Shown one piece after another: positions 35,936-50,348 of a DNA stretch of 64,000 bases (positions are counted from its first letter, which is position 1; every line of letters begins with the position of its first letter). Below the pieces are notes generated by a model. It was not told where the DNA came from. It did not search any database and saw only the letters and a list, made by a program, of their open reading frames with translations. Source of the stretch: Lamellibrachia columna (lineage: Eukaryota > Annelida > Polychaeta > Sabellida > Siboglinidae); the NCBI GenBank assembly GCA_963662155.1, contig OY759263.1, positions 17,699,894 through 17,763,893 on the forward strand. The letters run 5' to 3'. The translations under genes were made by a program, and so were the position numbers.

Positions 35936-36944
35936 CAAACAAAAACTCCTATGAAGGAATGTCATGCAGAGTCATTCATGAAGGTCAACTTACAAAGAAC
36001 TTTGAGGTTAGGACGGGGGTGAGACAGGGATGCTTACTGTCACCATTCCTCTTCATTCTAGTCATAGACTGGGTCATGAAAACAGCAACCAAGGAGAAAC
36101 GAAATGGAATCCAGTGGACGATGCTGACCCAACTTGATGACCTGGACTTTGCGGATGACCTTGCACTCCTGTCTCACAGCCATAGGCAGATGCAAGACAA
36201 AACAACAGAACTGGCATTGATTTCAGAGCGGGTTGGGTTGAAAATCAACAAAAGGAAAACAAAGATCCTGAGAACAAATGCTACTTGCGAAACACCAATC
36301 ATGCTTGAGGGAGAGACACTGGACGAGGTCAAAGACTTCAGATATCTAGGCAGCATAGTGGATACGCATGGAGGGACAGAGGCTGACGTAAAGAAAAGGA
36401 TCAGCAAAGCAAGGGTAGCTTTCCACCTGTTGAGAAATGTGTGGAAGTCAAAGGTAATTGGAGAAACCACAAAAATACGCTTGTTTAACACAAATGTAAA
36501 GTCCGTGTTGCTGTACGGAGCAGAAACATGGCGAATAAACAAGACCACACTGATAAGGATCCAGACATTTGTCAACCATTGCCTGAGAAGAATTCTCCGA
36601 ATACACTGGATGGACAGGGTGAGCAACAAAGACCTCTGGGATAGAACACACCAAGCCCAAATAGAGATAGAGATCCTTAAGAGGAGATGGGGATGGCTTG
36701 GCCACACCTTGAGAAAGCCAAGCACAAACATAACCAGACAGGTCCTGACATGGAACCCCCAAGGCAAGAGAAAGAGGGGGAGACCAAAAAACACCTGGCG
36801 GCGTGACCTCGAGGCAGACATCAAGCAAACAGGGAAGGGCTGGCAACAACTGGAGAGGATTGCCCAAGACAGGAGGCGCTGGAGAAATGTTGTGGATGGC
36901 CTATGCTCCAGGAGGAGTTAAGGGCCTAAGTAAGTAAGTAAGTA
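35936..36944 (+). mobile_element. 5'-truncated RTE-like LINE, C-terminal RT with (TAAG)n tail
   Basis: Open frame 35959-36921 (320 codons) encodes [88 protein letters not shown] and [14 protein letters not shown], ending at a stop. These are the RT catalytic box onward and the conserved C-terminal region of a LINE class common in invertebrates. The 3' end is taagtaagtaagtaagtaag (about 36926-36944). The 5' truncation coincides with the palindrome edge. The frame is intact but partial. Confidence 0.9.
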
Positions 36945-36949
36945 AGCCT

Positions 36950-37392
36950 CGATTTCCTTTTGTCGGGAGATGTTCTTAAGTTGAGTGAGAGGCGCCGTCT
37001 TTCCTGACGCTTGTCGAACGGACTTGTGGGAAAACGCACAGATACCCAGGAAGCGCTCGGGATCTTTTGGCGTTTTAGGGACTAGGAATCTTTTGATGGC
37101 TTCAACTCGTTCCGGTGGAATTGAAGTTCCTCACGAATCAACTACGTGACAGAGAAACGTGAGGGACGACCGGCCAAGTTGACATTTCTTCTTGTTCAGG
37201 AAGAGTCATTTTTCCTTCAGCCTCTTGAAGAGGCTGCGCAAGACTCTAACGTGATCCTCCTTGTTCTCGCTGCCCCCGATCACATCGTCCATGTACATGA
37301 ACTTCGCGAACGGCAGATCACTGGACAGTTGGTGCACGTTTCGCTGGAACTTGAAGAGGCCAAGGGTGATGATGATGGCCGTTTTGTCCTGT
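36950..37392 (-). pseudogene. Ty3/Gypsy-type reverse transcriptase relic
   Basis: Translating the minus strand gives TLGLFKFQRNVHQL, KFMYMDDVIGGSENKEDH, VLRSLFKRLKE, a TGA stop, FLNKKKCQLGRSSLTFL, another TGA, then IPPERVEAIKRFLVPKTPKD and RFLGICAF. This is the order of the YxDD box, the connection and the RNase H approach of Ty3/Gypsy RT. Two in-frame stops and loss of both ends make it a dead fragment. Confidence 0.8.
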
Positions 37393-38144
37393 GATGTGAT
37401 TCACACCGCTCAATTACCTTTCTCTTTCTAAATTATATCCCTCCTTACTGTTGCCTTACTAATAACCGTATCGTCTTTGCCCCTGGTCGATATACAGCAT
37501 TTCCTTTTTTATTAAGTAATTAAGAGACATAGTTAGGTCTGACAGTTCCTTGCTACGCTTTTGCATAGCGTGATTTAATAATAAATAAAGGCACGTTCTC
37601 ATATTGCGCGGTATCCAGTCCTTGGGACTATTCTGGAAGTTCGATGAAGCCACATGTCGAGCCTAGCTTGCTCACTCGTGTCACGTATTGGCCCATTGGT
37701 TCATCTACCTTTTACTTAGCTGTTCTGAAGTGAAATCCTCATAATCCCTCTGAACTTGTAGTGAGTAATGGTTGTTCACATCCTCGCTTATGAGATCTTA
37801 ACTTTAATTGGCTGCGGACCGGTCGTGGGAACAGTCTTGGAAGTAATGTGCCACTCTGGGCACGGGCGCGTTCTAGTTCCAAGAAACAAGTCGACCGAGA
37901 CAGCGGGACGAAGTACAAATGATTCAGTGTACATCAACACGTGGCGTGGGATAAACTGAAAAATCCACGTTTCAGCGGGTTTAACTGCCAGTAGTTCTGT
38001 AGTACTACTACTACTCCTGGTCAGGGACGTCCGCAGGAATTTTTTCCAGGGAGGGGCAAGAATTTTGGTTACATAATAATGCTTCGGCATAGTAAGACAT
38101 ACACCATGTATCCAAGCATTGTACATAAGAAATGTACTTTTCCA
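37393..38144. other. No recognised gene
   Basis: Mixed-composition sequence. Open frames here show no domain I recognise. Confidence 0.4.
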
Positions 38145-38600
38145 GTTACTGGCTGAATAAAAACTGCAGGCGACGCCTTTCAGACCCAAAGCGGTCAATC
38201 ACGTCCTTGGTGACGGCATCGTTTCTGTCCATCACTTTCTGTTGGTGCACCATTATATCCCCATTAAAGTGTACTTCGGCTTCTCTTCTGTGTGTTAGAG
38301 ATATGACCACCAGCTGGTGGATATGGTCGTGAACCTTCAGGACATCAAGTTGAACAGCTTGCAAAAATTGTGTCACTGGCTCCAACATCGCTGAATATTT
38401 TGCCATGATAACCAGGCACAACAAGGACGTCGACGTTCAAGATGCGCATTGCAACTGGTGTGCATCTTAGCTGGTCTTGCCAGATGTTGTAGCAGTAGTT
38501 GCGTGTAAATATCTTCGAAGAGGTTGGTGAAGATTCTGATGCTTTGGTACTTGGTCGTCCATCCTGTTTCACATAGCAGGAGGACAGTTAGCAAAAGGCT
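38145..38600 (-). pseudogene. Possible hAT-type (ZMYM-like) transposase fragment
   Basis: In two minus-strand frames it reads [17 protein letters not shown], like the C-[ED]-T-R-W box of hAT-derived proteins, then YSAMLEPVTQFLQAVQLDV and VHDHIHQLVVISLTHRREAE, like the central helical region of hAT/ZMYM-like transposases. A frameshift near 38400 separates the halves. The DDE residues are not seen. Confidence 0.4.
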
Positions 38601-38696
38601 GCGTCTTTGGAGGCTCTCTCGGAAACAAACGAGACATCAAAACATTAAGACTGGTTAGCCAGGTAGATCGCTCTTCAGCAACTGTTTGCCAGTGCA

Positions 38697-40835
<2,139 letters not shown>

Positions 40836-41385
40836 ATGAGTGACATGGGCTGGAAGGGTGGGTATGGTGAGTGGTGTCTGTGTTGGAAGGGTGTGTATGG
40901 CGAGAAGTGTCTGTGTTGGAACGGTGGGTTTGGCGAGTGGTGTCTGTGCTGGAAGGATGGGTATGGCGAGTGGTGTATGTGCTGGAAGGGTGTGTATGGC
41001 GAGAAGTGTCTGTGCTGGAAGGGTGGGTATGGCGAGTGGTGTCTGTGCTGGAAGGGTGTGTATGGCGAGAAGTGTCTGTGCTGGAAGGGTGTGTATGGCG
41101 AGAAGTGCCTGTGTTGGAAGGGTGGGTATGGCGAGCGTTGGAAGGGTGGGTTTGGCGAGTGGTGTCTGTGTTGGAAGGATGGGTATGGCGAGTGGTGTCT
41201 GTGCTGGATGGGTGTGTATGGCGAGTGGTGTATGTGCTGGAAGGATGTGTATGGCGAGAAGTGTCTGTGCTGGAAGGGTGGGTATGGCGAGTGGTGTCTG
41301 TGCTGGAAGGGTGGGTCTGGTGAGTGGCGTCTGTGCTGGAAGGATGGATCTGGCGAGTGGTTTCTGTGCTGGAAGGGTAAGTAAG
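40836..41385. repeat. 33-bp minisatellite, about 16-17 copies
   Basis: Units of gtgtctgtgctggaagggtg plus ggtatggcgagtg. Because 33 is a multiple of 3 and stop codons are absent, three plus frames and one minus frame stay open. The predicted peptides (CLCWKGGYGEW on plus, THPSSTDTTRH on minus) are 11-residue repeats with no signal of real coding. Confidence 0.9.
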
Positions 41386-41600
41386 TGAATAAAATGTATA
41401 ACTCAAGCTGATATGTATTACAGGTGAATACGGAATAGTAAGTTATAATAATAACATTACTGATATTTCAAACGTAACTTGCAGACTGCCAAAGTTTGTA
41501 AGACAAAGTTACATCATACAAAACCTAAGTTGATACCAATGTACAGACAGCAAAAGTATCAATAATACTGTATCTAAAGGGTAGACCAATGTACACACAG

Positions 41601-41606
<6 letters not shown>

Positions 41607-41691
<85 letters not shown>
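41607..41691. repeat. (TA)n microsatellite
   Basis: About 85 bp of TA. Confidence 0.98.
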
Positions 41692-41696
<5 letters not shown>

Positions 41697-41764
41697 TATC
41701 CAGAGTGTATATAATTTGATATAGACAAGACAAACGTTGGGGTACTAACATAAAAATCACCTCC

Positions 41765-42115
41765 AAAGTGCTTTGTTCTCTGTTGGTATGTCATCTCCCT
41801 TTGGGCATCCACTGGCCTCGGTAATCGTGAAGCCTTGCTCGCCAAGCTGGTTGGATCAAGGCTTCACGTTCCCATGTGTTGGTATTGATCTCAGCAGCTT
41901 TGAGATGCCGCTGGAATATGTCTTTGAATCGTAGTCGTTGTCCTCTCATTGAACTTTGCCTTTTCTAGTTGCACAGTCTTTGGTTATCTTTCATCGCTCA
42001 TCCCGATCACGTGTCCAGTCTAGCGGAGTTGACCAGTTGCCAACAAGGACCCAATACTGGGCATGTTCGCTCTTTCAGGGCTTCGGTGTTAGGGATTCTT
42101 TCTTTCCGTTTGATA
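41765..42115 (-). mobile_element. LINE C-terminal relic
   Basis: Minus strand reads TGQLR-stop-TGHVIGMSDER, then QRLRFKDIFQRHLKAAEINT and WEREALIQPAWRARLHDY. This is the region after RT that is conserved in RTE-like LINEs (WAGHV.RM.D.RLPK, RFKD.LK..LK, W...A.DR..WR). It contains stops and shifts. Confidence 0.65.
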
Positions 42116-42257
42116 CTTGATTCCACTCACAACATCAAAACACACATAAATTACTAACACACCAATATATTTGTTGATGTTGAGATATTATTTTGATATG
42201 TTTCTTTCATTGGATTATTGCTTTCGTTTACCTGTAGAATTCGGCTTAACTATTTAG

Positions 42258-42405
42258 GTGTGTTACTGTTATCATGTGCCTCGTGATGTTGTGTTATTGT
42301 TATTACATGCCTCGTGAGGTTGTGTTACTGTTATCACATGCCTCGTGATGTTGTGTTACTGTTATCACCAGCCTCGTGATGTTGTGTTACTGTTTTCATG
42401 TAACA
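42258..42405 (+). repeat. 31-bp minisatellite, about 4.5 copies
   Basis: Units of gtgttactgttatcacatgc plus ctcgtgatgtt. Confidence 0.9.
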
Positions 42406-42889
42406 TCTCATTTTGGGTTCCGTTTCATATGATTGCTGATATTGGGGAACAGTTTTCATACACCTGTTGCCTTTGGAGTGTTGTTTTCAAGTGTATGTTG
42501 GTGTTTTCCTACGCCTGTTGGTATTGAATATTTGTTGTGTATTTGTGCATGTATGGGTTGTTGTATATACTTCATGAATGAGTATCTTCGCTCGTGCCAA
42601 GTTGTCCGTCTACGTCACGTTATAAGTTTTCCCTCTGCGGGATATTTTACTTCCTTTCAAAATGCTAATTGTTATGCGAGTGGCCGCGTTGTAAACAGTA
42701 GTCAGCAAAATAACTAGTTGGGACCAGCTACATCCTAGTCACAAGGCGACATGAAACCACTGAGCCTCTTGGCTACAGCATTACGTCATTGTCCTTATAC
42801 TGAGCCGACGTAGTTTTGTACAGAAGCGTGTGCGGGGTCTAGCACATGACGCATTCATGATTCATTCAAGCGAGCATCAGTAATCATAA

Positions 42890-43245
42890 TAACAATAGTA
42901 CTAAAAGTACTTATATAGCGCCCGATCAATCGAGATTGCTCTCAGGCGCTTAGGCTGTCCTGAGAGGTGTTGAATTGTTCCATAGAACGGCTGAACAAAC
43001 AGCGAAACGGCGATCACCATGTGTGACAGTCTGCGAAGCCGGCATGAACAAAAGCGCTGGCGGCGAAGCAGATCGTAGAGATCTGTTAATGGGCCGGTAG
43101 CTACTTAACTTAGCTAGGTCCGGCGCCAGACCATTTATAGCACAATAAGTTAAAAGAAGCACTTTGTAAATCGGTCGTAAATGAACGGGCATCAATACAG
43201 GGATAATTGTAACCTCAGAACAGATCGTCGCATGACTTATCATTT
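42890..43245 (-). mobile_element. L2-like LINE C-terminal relic with 3' end
   Basis: Minus strand reads IYKVLLLTYCAINGLAPDL, then SYRPINRSLRSASPPALLF and AVCSAVLWNNSTPLRTA. This matches the C-terminal F-K-V-L-L-L-T-...-A-L-N-G-L-A-P / L-R-S / A-P-.-L-W-N pattern of L2-type elements. It is followed by gagcaatctcgattgatcgg and gcgctatataagtac, like an L2 3' end. Confidence 0.75.
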
Positions 43246-43509
43246 TATATGTAGGTAATGCAGTGTTGCTTGAACGTCGAATGCTAAAATTGCATCATTG
43301 AGCATCAACATATCCCGGAATTGATAAAGTTGGTTCGCCAGAAATCCAAGGTAGTAATGTCATTGGGGAGAGCCGACGACAGACGATGCATTCAATATGG
43401 TCAGCAATTGTTCAATATCGTTGTTAACGTATTGTATCCAATAGCGGTGAAAGCAAGTTCTCGACGTGTAGGGCCGATATATAATATTAGAACGCATTAT
43501 TCGTCACAA

Positions 43510-43613
<104 letters not shown>

Positions 43614-43753
43614 TACACACAGGGATATTTTGTAGCATATACAATATTTAAATGTAAACCACGTATTAACGTAATGTCAGCAAAGATTAGCCTGCAAGCT
43701 AAAACGGATAGCTTAGCCGACTAGAGAGACGGTTTATACACATTATATATACA

Positions 43754-43833
<80 letters not shown>

Positions 43834-43836
43834 TGT
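43754..43836. repeat. (TGCG)n microsatellite
   Basis: About 20 copies of gcgt, 120 bp from the left end of element B. Confidence 0.98.
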
Positions 43837-43954
43837 ACTATGTCCATACCGCGGGTATTAGTTTGGCAAGCAGCCATGAAGGTAAGATGAAATGTTCAAT
43901 CGTTGAATCGCCACGACATTCGTTCGGATACCCGATACATTCCCCTAACACTAG

Positions 43955-43960
43955 AGCGTC
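43955..43960 (+). repeat. Left 6-bp target-site duplication of element B
   Basis: AGCGTC directly before the element end AGTAGTTAGTGG. The same six bases follow the right end. Confidence 0.8.
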
Positions 43961-44051
43961 AGTAGTTAGTGGAAGTTTCTGATACACACTTATCGCTGCA
44001 TCAAAACATCAAAGGTAAAACACCCTAATATCACCCACCGCTAATGAGTGC

Positions 44052-44127
44052 GCGCAGCCAATCAGAGCGCAGTAGAGCACCCCCTGGCGGTCGCATCGTA
44101 GTCGTGCGTAACCTAAGCGCCCCTAGC
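44052..44127 (-). promoter_or_regulatory. CCAAT motif and two CTCF-like motifs, left end of element B
   Basis: GCGCAGCCAATCAGAGCGC, then AGCACCCCCTGGC (44076-44088) and AAGCGCCCCTAGC (44115-44127). Same order as in element A, with a few changes. Confidence 0.4.
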
Positions 44128-44185
44128 GACCGGAGGAGGTGCGCAGTCGGAGCACGAGCGGTGGTTACTAAAAAATAGACATTGG

Positions 44186-44275
44186 GAAAACCCCACATAT
44201 CGCTGACGTGGCGTTTAATTTTTTATTTTAAATTCAATGAAAACCTAGGGAAAATTCCACATATCGCTGACGTGG
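44186..44275 (+). repeat. Direct repeat with CRE-like core
   Basis: Two copies of cacatatcgctgacgtggcg about 60 bp apart. TGACGTGG resembles a CRE/ATF half-site. Mirrored at about 57720-57810. Confidence 0.6.
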
Positions 44276-44379
44276 CGGTTATTGAGTATGGTATCAATGA
44301 ATGAGCGAGCTAATCAATCAGGGTTCAGTACGTTATCGGTGAATGGTATAAAGAGCTGCGATTCGTCGGTTATAGTTTC

Positions 44380-44690
44380 CGTTATATGTCAATAGTTTAA
44401 AATAGTGCGCTCTTACATTTTACCCATAACTCCTACAGTTTACCCATAATTCCTTCAATTTACCCATAATTCTCCAACTGAATAAGAGTACGAGGACATT
44501 TTATTAAATATTGGAAAATAATGACACAATATCGTCCACAAACGTTAGACAGAGGAATCTAAAGTCTCTTGCCATACGCATATGTTCGTTATGTCAATAT
44601 TTTAAAATAGTGCGCTCTTACACTTTACCCATAACTCCTACAGTTTACCCATAATTGCTACAATTTACCCATAATTCCTGCAATTTACCC
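44380..44690 (-). repeat. ~206-bp PRO-containing repeats, outer block (B, left)
   Basis: One and a half units with tttacccataattcct subrepeats and the cgtccacaaacgttagacag stretch, as in element A. Confidence 0.8.
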
Positions 44691-44701
44691 ATTCACAGAG
44701 C

Positions 44702-44710
44702 TATAAAAAG
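44702..44710 (+). promoter_or_regulatory. TATA-type promoter, outer copy (B, left)
   Basis: TATAAAAAG plus aacgggactg, pointing inward. It is followed by about 200 bp of unrecognised sequence with an AATAAA near 44866, then (CA)n. Confidence 0.4.
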
Positions 44711-44922
44711 AACGGGACTGTACGGGACTGTAGTTTCATACGGATCGTTTTACTCACAGACCCCTTATATTCTGATTGACCAGGCGAGGCAAACTATTAC
44801 CAGGATTAAACCAGTCTGGACTTCCGCACTGTGTGCAGTGACACTGCGCTTTACTAAAAGATGAATAATAAAGATGCATTCACTACTTACTGCCTGCAGT
44901 GATTCCATCATGCTGTTGTCTT

Positions 44923-45259
<337 letters not shown>

Positions 45260-45411
45260 TCACTGTACCCACAGTACAGAGCTAGAATACATGGTCACTG
45301 TCCCACAGTACACAGCTAGAATACATATACACTGTACCCACAGTACACAGCTAGAATACATAGTCGCTGTATCCAGAGTACACAGAGAAATTACATAGTC
45401 ACTTTACCCAT

Positions 45412-45745
45412 ATATGTCAATATTGTTAAATAGTGCGCTCTTACACTTTACCCATACCTCCTACAGTTTACCCATAATTCCTTTAATTTACCCATAATTC
45501 TCCTATTGAATAAGAGTACAAGGACATTTTATTAAATATTTGAAAATAATGACACAATATCGTCCACAAACGTTAGTCAGATGACTCTAAAGTCTCTTGC
45601 CATACGCATATTTTCGTTATATGTAAATATTTTTAAATAGTGCGCTCTTACACTTTACCCATAACTGCTACAGTTTATCCATAATTCCTACAATTTACCC
45701 ATAATTCCTACAATTTACCCATAATTCCTACAATTTACCCAGCAC
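45412..45745 (-). repeat. ~206-bp PRO-containing repeats, inner block (B, left)
   Basis: As the outer block. It is followed by agcacacatatgtagtgaag and the promoter, the same order as in element A. Confidence 0.8.
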
Positions 45746-45782
45746 ACATATGTAGTGAAGTGTGTTTGTTCGTTCACCTAGC

Positions 45783-45791
45783 TATAAAAAG
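45783..45791 (+). promoter_or_regulatory. TATA-type promoter, inner copy (B, left)
   Basis: TATAAAAAG plus aacgggactttagtttcata at the edge of the satellite. Confidence 0.45.
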
Positions 45792-45817
45792 AACGGGACT
45801 TTAGTTTCATACAACTA

Positions 45818-45872
<55 letters not shown>

Positions 45873-46139
45873 CTGTACCCACAGTACAGAGCTAGAATAC
45901 ATAGTCACTATCCCACAGTACACAGCTAGAATACATATACACTGTACCCACATTACAGAGCTAGAATACATAGTCACTGTCCCACAGTACACAGCTAGAA
46001 TACATATACACTGTACCCACAGTACACAGCTAGAATACATAGTCACTGTTTCCAGAGTACACAGCGAAATTACATAGTCACTTTACCCAAAGTACACAAC
46101 TAGAATACGTAGTCACTGTACCCACTGTATGCAGCTAGA

Positions 46140-46200
<61 letters not shown>

Positions 46201-46469
46201 CTGTACCCAGAGTACACAACTAGAATACACAGTCACTGTACCCATAGTACACAGCTAGATTACATAGTCACTTTACCCACAGTGCACATATAGAATATAA
46301 ATTCATACTGTACCCAGAGTACACTGCTAGAATACACAGTTACTCTAACCACAGTACACAGCTACAGTACATAGTCACTTTACCCACAGTGCACATATAG
46401 AATACATAGACACTGTACCCACAGTGCACAGCTAGAATACATAGTCACTGTGCCCACAGAACACAGCTG

Positions 46470-46546
<77 letters not shown>

Positions 46547-48297
46547 TTGTATGTACAGTACACAGCTACAGTACATAGCCACTGTATCTACAGTACACTG
46601 ATAGAATATATATTCACTGCACCAACAATACACAGCTAGAATTCATAGTCACTATACCCACAGTACATAGTACTCAGCTACAATTCGTAGTCACTGTGTC
46701 CACAGTACATAGCTAGAATACATAGTCACTGTACCCACAATACACAACTAGAATACATAGTCACTGTACCCACAGTATGCAGCTAGAATACATAGTTACT
46801 GTACACAAAGTACACAACTAGAAAACATAGTCATTGTACCCACAATACACAGCAAGAATGCATAATCACTGTACCCACAGTATACAGCTACAATTCGTAG
46901 ACACTGTACCCACAGTACACAACTAAAATGCATAGTCACTCAATCCACAGTACACAGCTAGAATGTATATTCACTGTACACAGAGTACACAGTTAAATAG
47001 AATAATTAGTCACTGTACGAAGAGTACACAGCTAGAGTACATAGAACTGTACCCATAGTACACGGCTAGAATACAGTAGTCAGCTAGATTACATAATCAC
47101 AATAACCACAGTTCACAGCTAGAATACATAATCAATGTAACCACAGTCCACAGCTAAAGTACATAGTCACTGTACCCACAGTACACTGCTACAGTACATA
47201 GTCACTGTACCCACATTACACAGCTAGAATACCTAGTCACTGTATCCAGAGTACAAAGCTATAATACTTAGCCACTGTACAAAGAGTACACAGCTATAAT
47301 ACATATTCACTGTATCCAAAGTACACAGCTAGAATACATATTCACTGTCCCACAGTACACAGCTAGAATACATATTCACTGTACCCACAGTAAACAACTA
47401 GAATACATAGCCACTGTACCCACAGTACACATGTAGAATACATAATAACAGTCACTGTACCCACAGTACACCACTACAATTCATAGTCACTGTACCCACA
47501 TTACTCAGCTAGCATACATAGTCACTGTACCCACAGTGCACACCTAGCATACAATATTACTGTACCCAAAGTACACAGTTAGAATACATAGTAACTGTAC
47601 CCACATTACTCAACTATAATACATAGTCACTGTACCCACAGCACACAGCTAGAATACGTAGTCACTATACCCACGGTACACAAATAGAATACATATTCAC
47701 TGTACCCACAGTACAGAGCTAGAATACATAGTCACTGTCCCACAGTACACAGCTAGAATACATATTCACTGTCCCACAGTACACAGCTAGAATACATATT
47801 CACTGTACCCACAGTACACAGCTAGAATACATAGTCAATATATTCAGAGTACACAGCTAAATTACATAGTTACTGTACCCACAGTACACATCTAGAATAC
47901 ATATGTACTGTACCCAGAGTACACAACTAGAATACATAGTCACTGTACCCATATAACACAGCTAGAATTCGTTGTCACTATACCCACAGTACACGGCTAG
48001 AATACACAGTCACTTTACCCACAGTGTACAGCTACAATATAAAGTCACTGTACCCACAATACACAGCTAGAATATGTAGTTGCTGTACCCAGAGTACTCA
48101 GCTACAGTACAGTAAACAGTACACAGCTAAAAGTCATATTGACTTCATCCACAGTACACACCTAGAATATATAGTAAATGTGCCCAACATTACACAGCTA
48201 GAATACATAATCACTGTGCGCACAGTACACAAGTAGAACGCATAGTCACTGTACCCACAATACACAGCTAGAATATATATAGTTGCTGTACCCACAG

Positions 48298-48460
48298 CGA
48301 AACGATGGCCAGACGTAACGTGAGCCGATCACAAGACCTGTGGCCAAAGTACACCCAGAGCACAATACCAGCATCAGGTGCGCGGCCAAGGGTGGTGATA
48401 AGAATGAGCACCACAGCCAGAGGAGGGCTATAGAAACCGATCATAGAGTTAATGAGCAGC
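48298..48460. other. Non-satellite island in the array (B, left)
   Basis: About 163 bp starting cgaaacgatggccagacgta, GC-richer than the satellite, unrelated to it and sharply bounded by satellite units. On the minus strand one frame is open throughout (MIGFYSPPLAVVLILITTL and onward); on the plus strand MARRNVSRSQDLWPKYTQST is open. No homologue recognised. Confidence 0.7.
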
Positions 48461-49207
48461 TAGCAAACATAGTCACTGTATCCAGAGTACACAGCTAAAG
48501 TACATAGTCACTGAACCCACAGCTACAGTACCTTTTCACTGAACACACAGTACACAGCTAGAATGCATAGGTACTGTACCTCTGTACACAGCTACAGTAC
48601 ATATACACTTTACCCTCAGTACACCGCTAGAATACATAGTCACTGTATCCAGAGTACACAGCTATAATACATAGTTACTATACCCAGAGTGCACAAGACA
48701 CAGCTACATTTCATAGTCACTGTATCCATAGTACACAGCTAGATTACATAATCACTGTACCCACAGTACATAGTTAGAATATGTAGTCACTATGCCCACA
48801 GTACACAACTAGAATACATAGTTACTGTACCCACAGTACACATCTAGAATACATATGTACTGTACCCAGAGTACACAACTAGAATACATAGTCACTGTAC
48901 CCATATAACACAGCTAGAATTCGTTGTCACTATACCCACAGTACACGGCTAGAATACACAGTCACTTTACCCACAGTGTACAGCTACAATATAAAGTCAC
49001 TGTACCCACAATACACAGCTAGAATATGTAGTTGCTGTACCCAGAGTACACAACTAGAATACATAGACACTGTACCCACAAAACACAGCTAGAATGCATA
49101 GTCACTGTACCCACTGTACACGGCTAGAAGACATAGCTAGCATACATAGACACTGTACCCACAGTGCACAGCTAGAATACATAGTCACTGTACCCACAGA
49201 ACACAGC

Positions 49208-49268
<61 letters not shown>

Positions 49269-50264
49269 CTGTATGCACAGTACACAGCTACAGTACATAG
49301 CGACTGTATCTACAGTACACTGATAGAATATATATTCACTGCACCAACAATACACAGCTATAATTCATAGTCACTATACCAACAGTACATAGTACTCAGC
49401 TACAATTCGTAGTCAATGTATCCACAGTACAGAGCTAGAATACATAGTCACTATACCCAGAGTACACAACTAGAATACATAGCCACTGTACCCACAGTAT
49501 GCAGTTAGAATACATATTTACTGTACACAAAGTACACAACTAGAAAACATAGTCATTGTACCCACAATACACAGCAAGAATGCATAGTCACTGTACCCAC
49601 AGTATACAGCTACAATTCGTAGTCACTGTATCCACAGTACACAACTAAAATACATAGTCACTCCACCCACAGTATACAGCTAGAATGTATATTCACTGTA
49701 CACACAGTACAAAGCTAGAATACTTAGTCACTGCACCCACAGTAGTCAGCTAGATGACATAATCACAATAGCCACAGTTCCCAGCTAGAATACATAATCA
49801 ATGTAACCACAGTACACGGCTAGATTGCATTGTCACTGGACCCCGAGTATACAGCTACAGTATAAAGTCACTGTATCCCCAGTACACATCTAGAATACAT
49901 AGTCACTGTATCCAGAGTACACAGCTAAATTACATAGTCACTGTACCCACAGTACACAGCTAGAGTACATAGTCACTGTACCCACATTACACAGCTATAA
50001 TACTTAGTCACTGTACACAGAGTACACAGCTATAATACATATTCACTGTACCCACAGTATGCGGTTAGAATACATATTTACTGTACACAAAGTACACAAC
50101 TAGAAAACATAGTCATTGTACCCACAATACACAGCAATAATGCATAGTCACTGTACCCACAGTATACAGCTACAATTCGTAGTCACTGTATCCACAGTAC
50201 ACAACTAAAATACATAGTCACTCAACCCACAGTACACAGCTAGAATGTATATTCACTGTACACA

Positions 50265-50348
<84 letters not shown>

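Noticed and set aside
36174..36824. 216-codon minus-strand ORF
   Set aside because: Shadow of the sense LINE reverse-transcriptase frame.
48024..48236. Tyr/Thr-rich ORFs in the satellite
   Set aside because: Chance open frames in tandem repeats, mirrored in the other arm.
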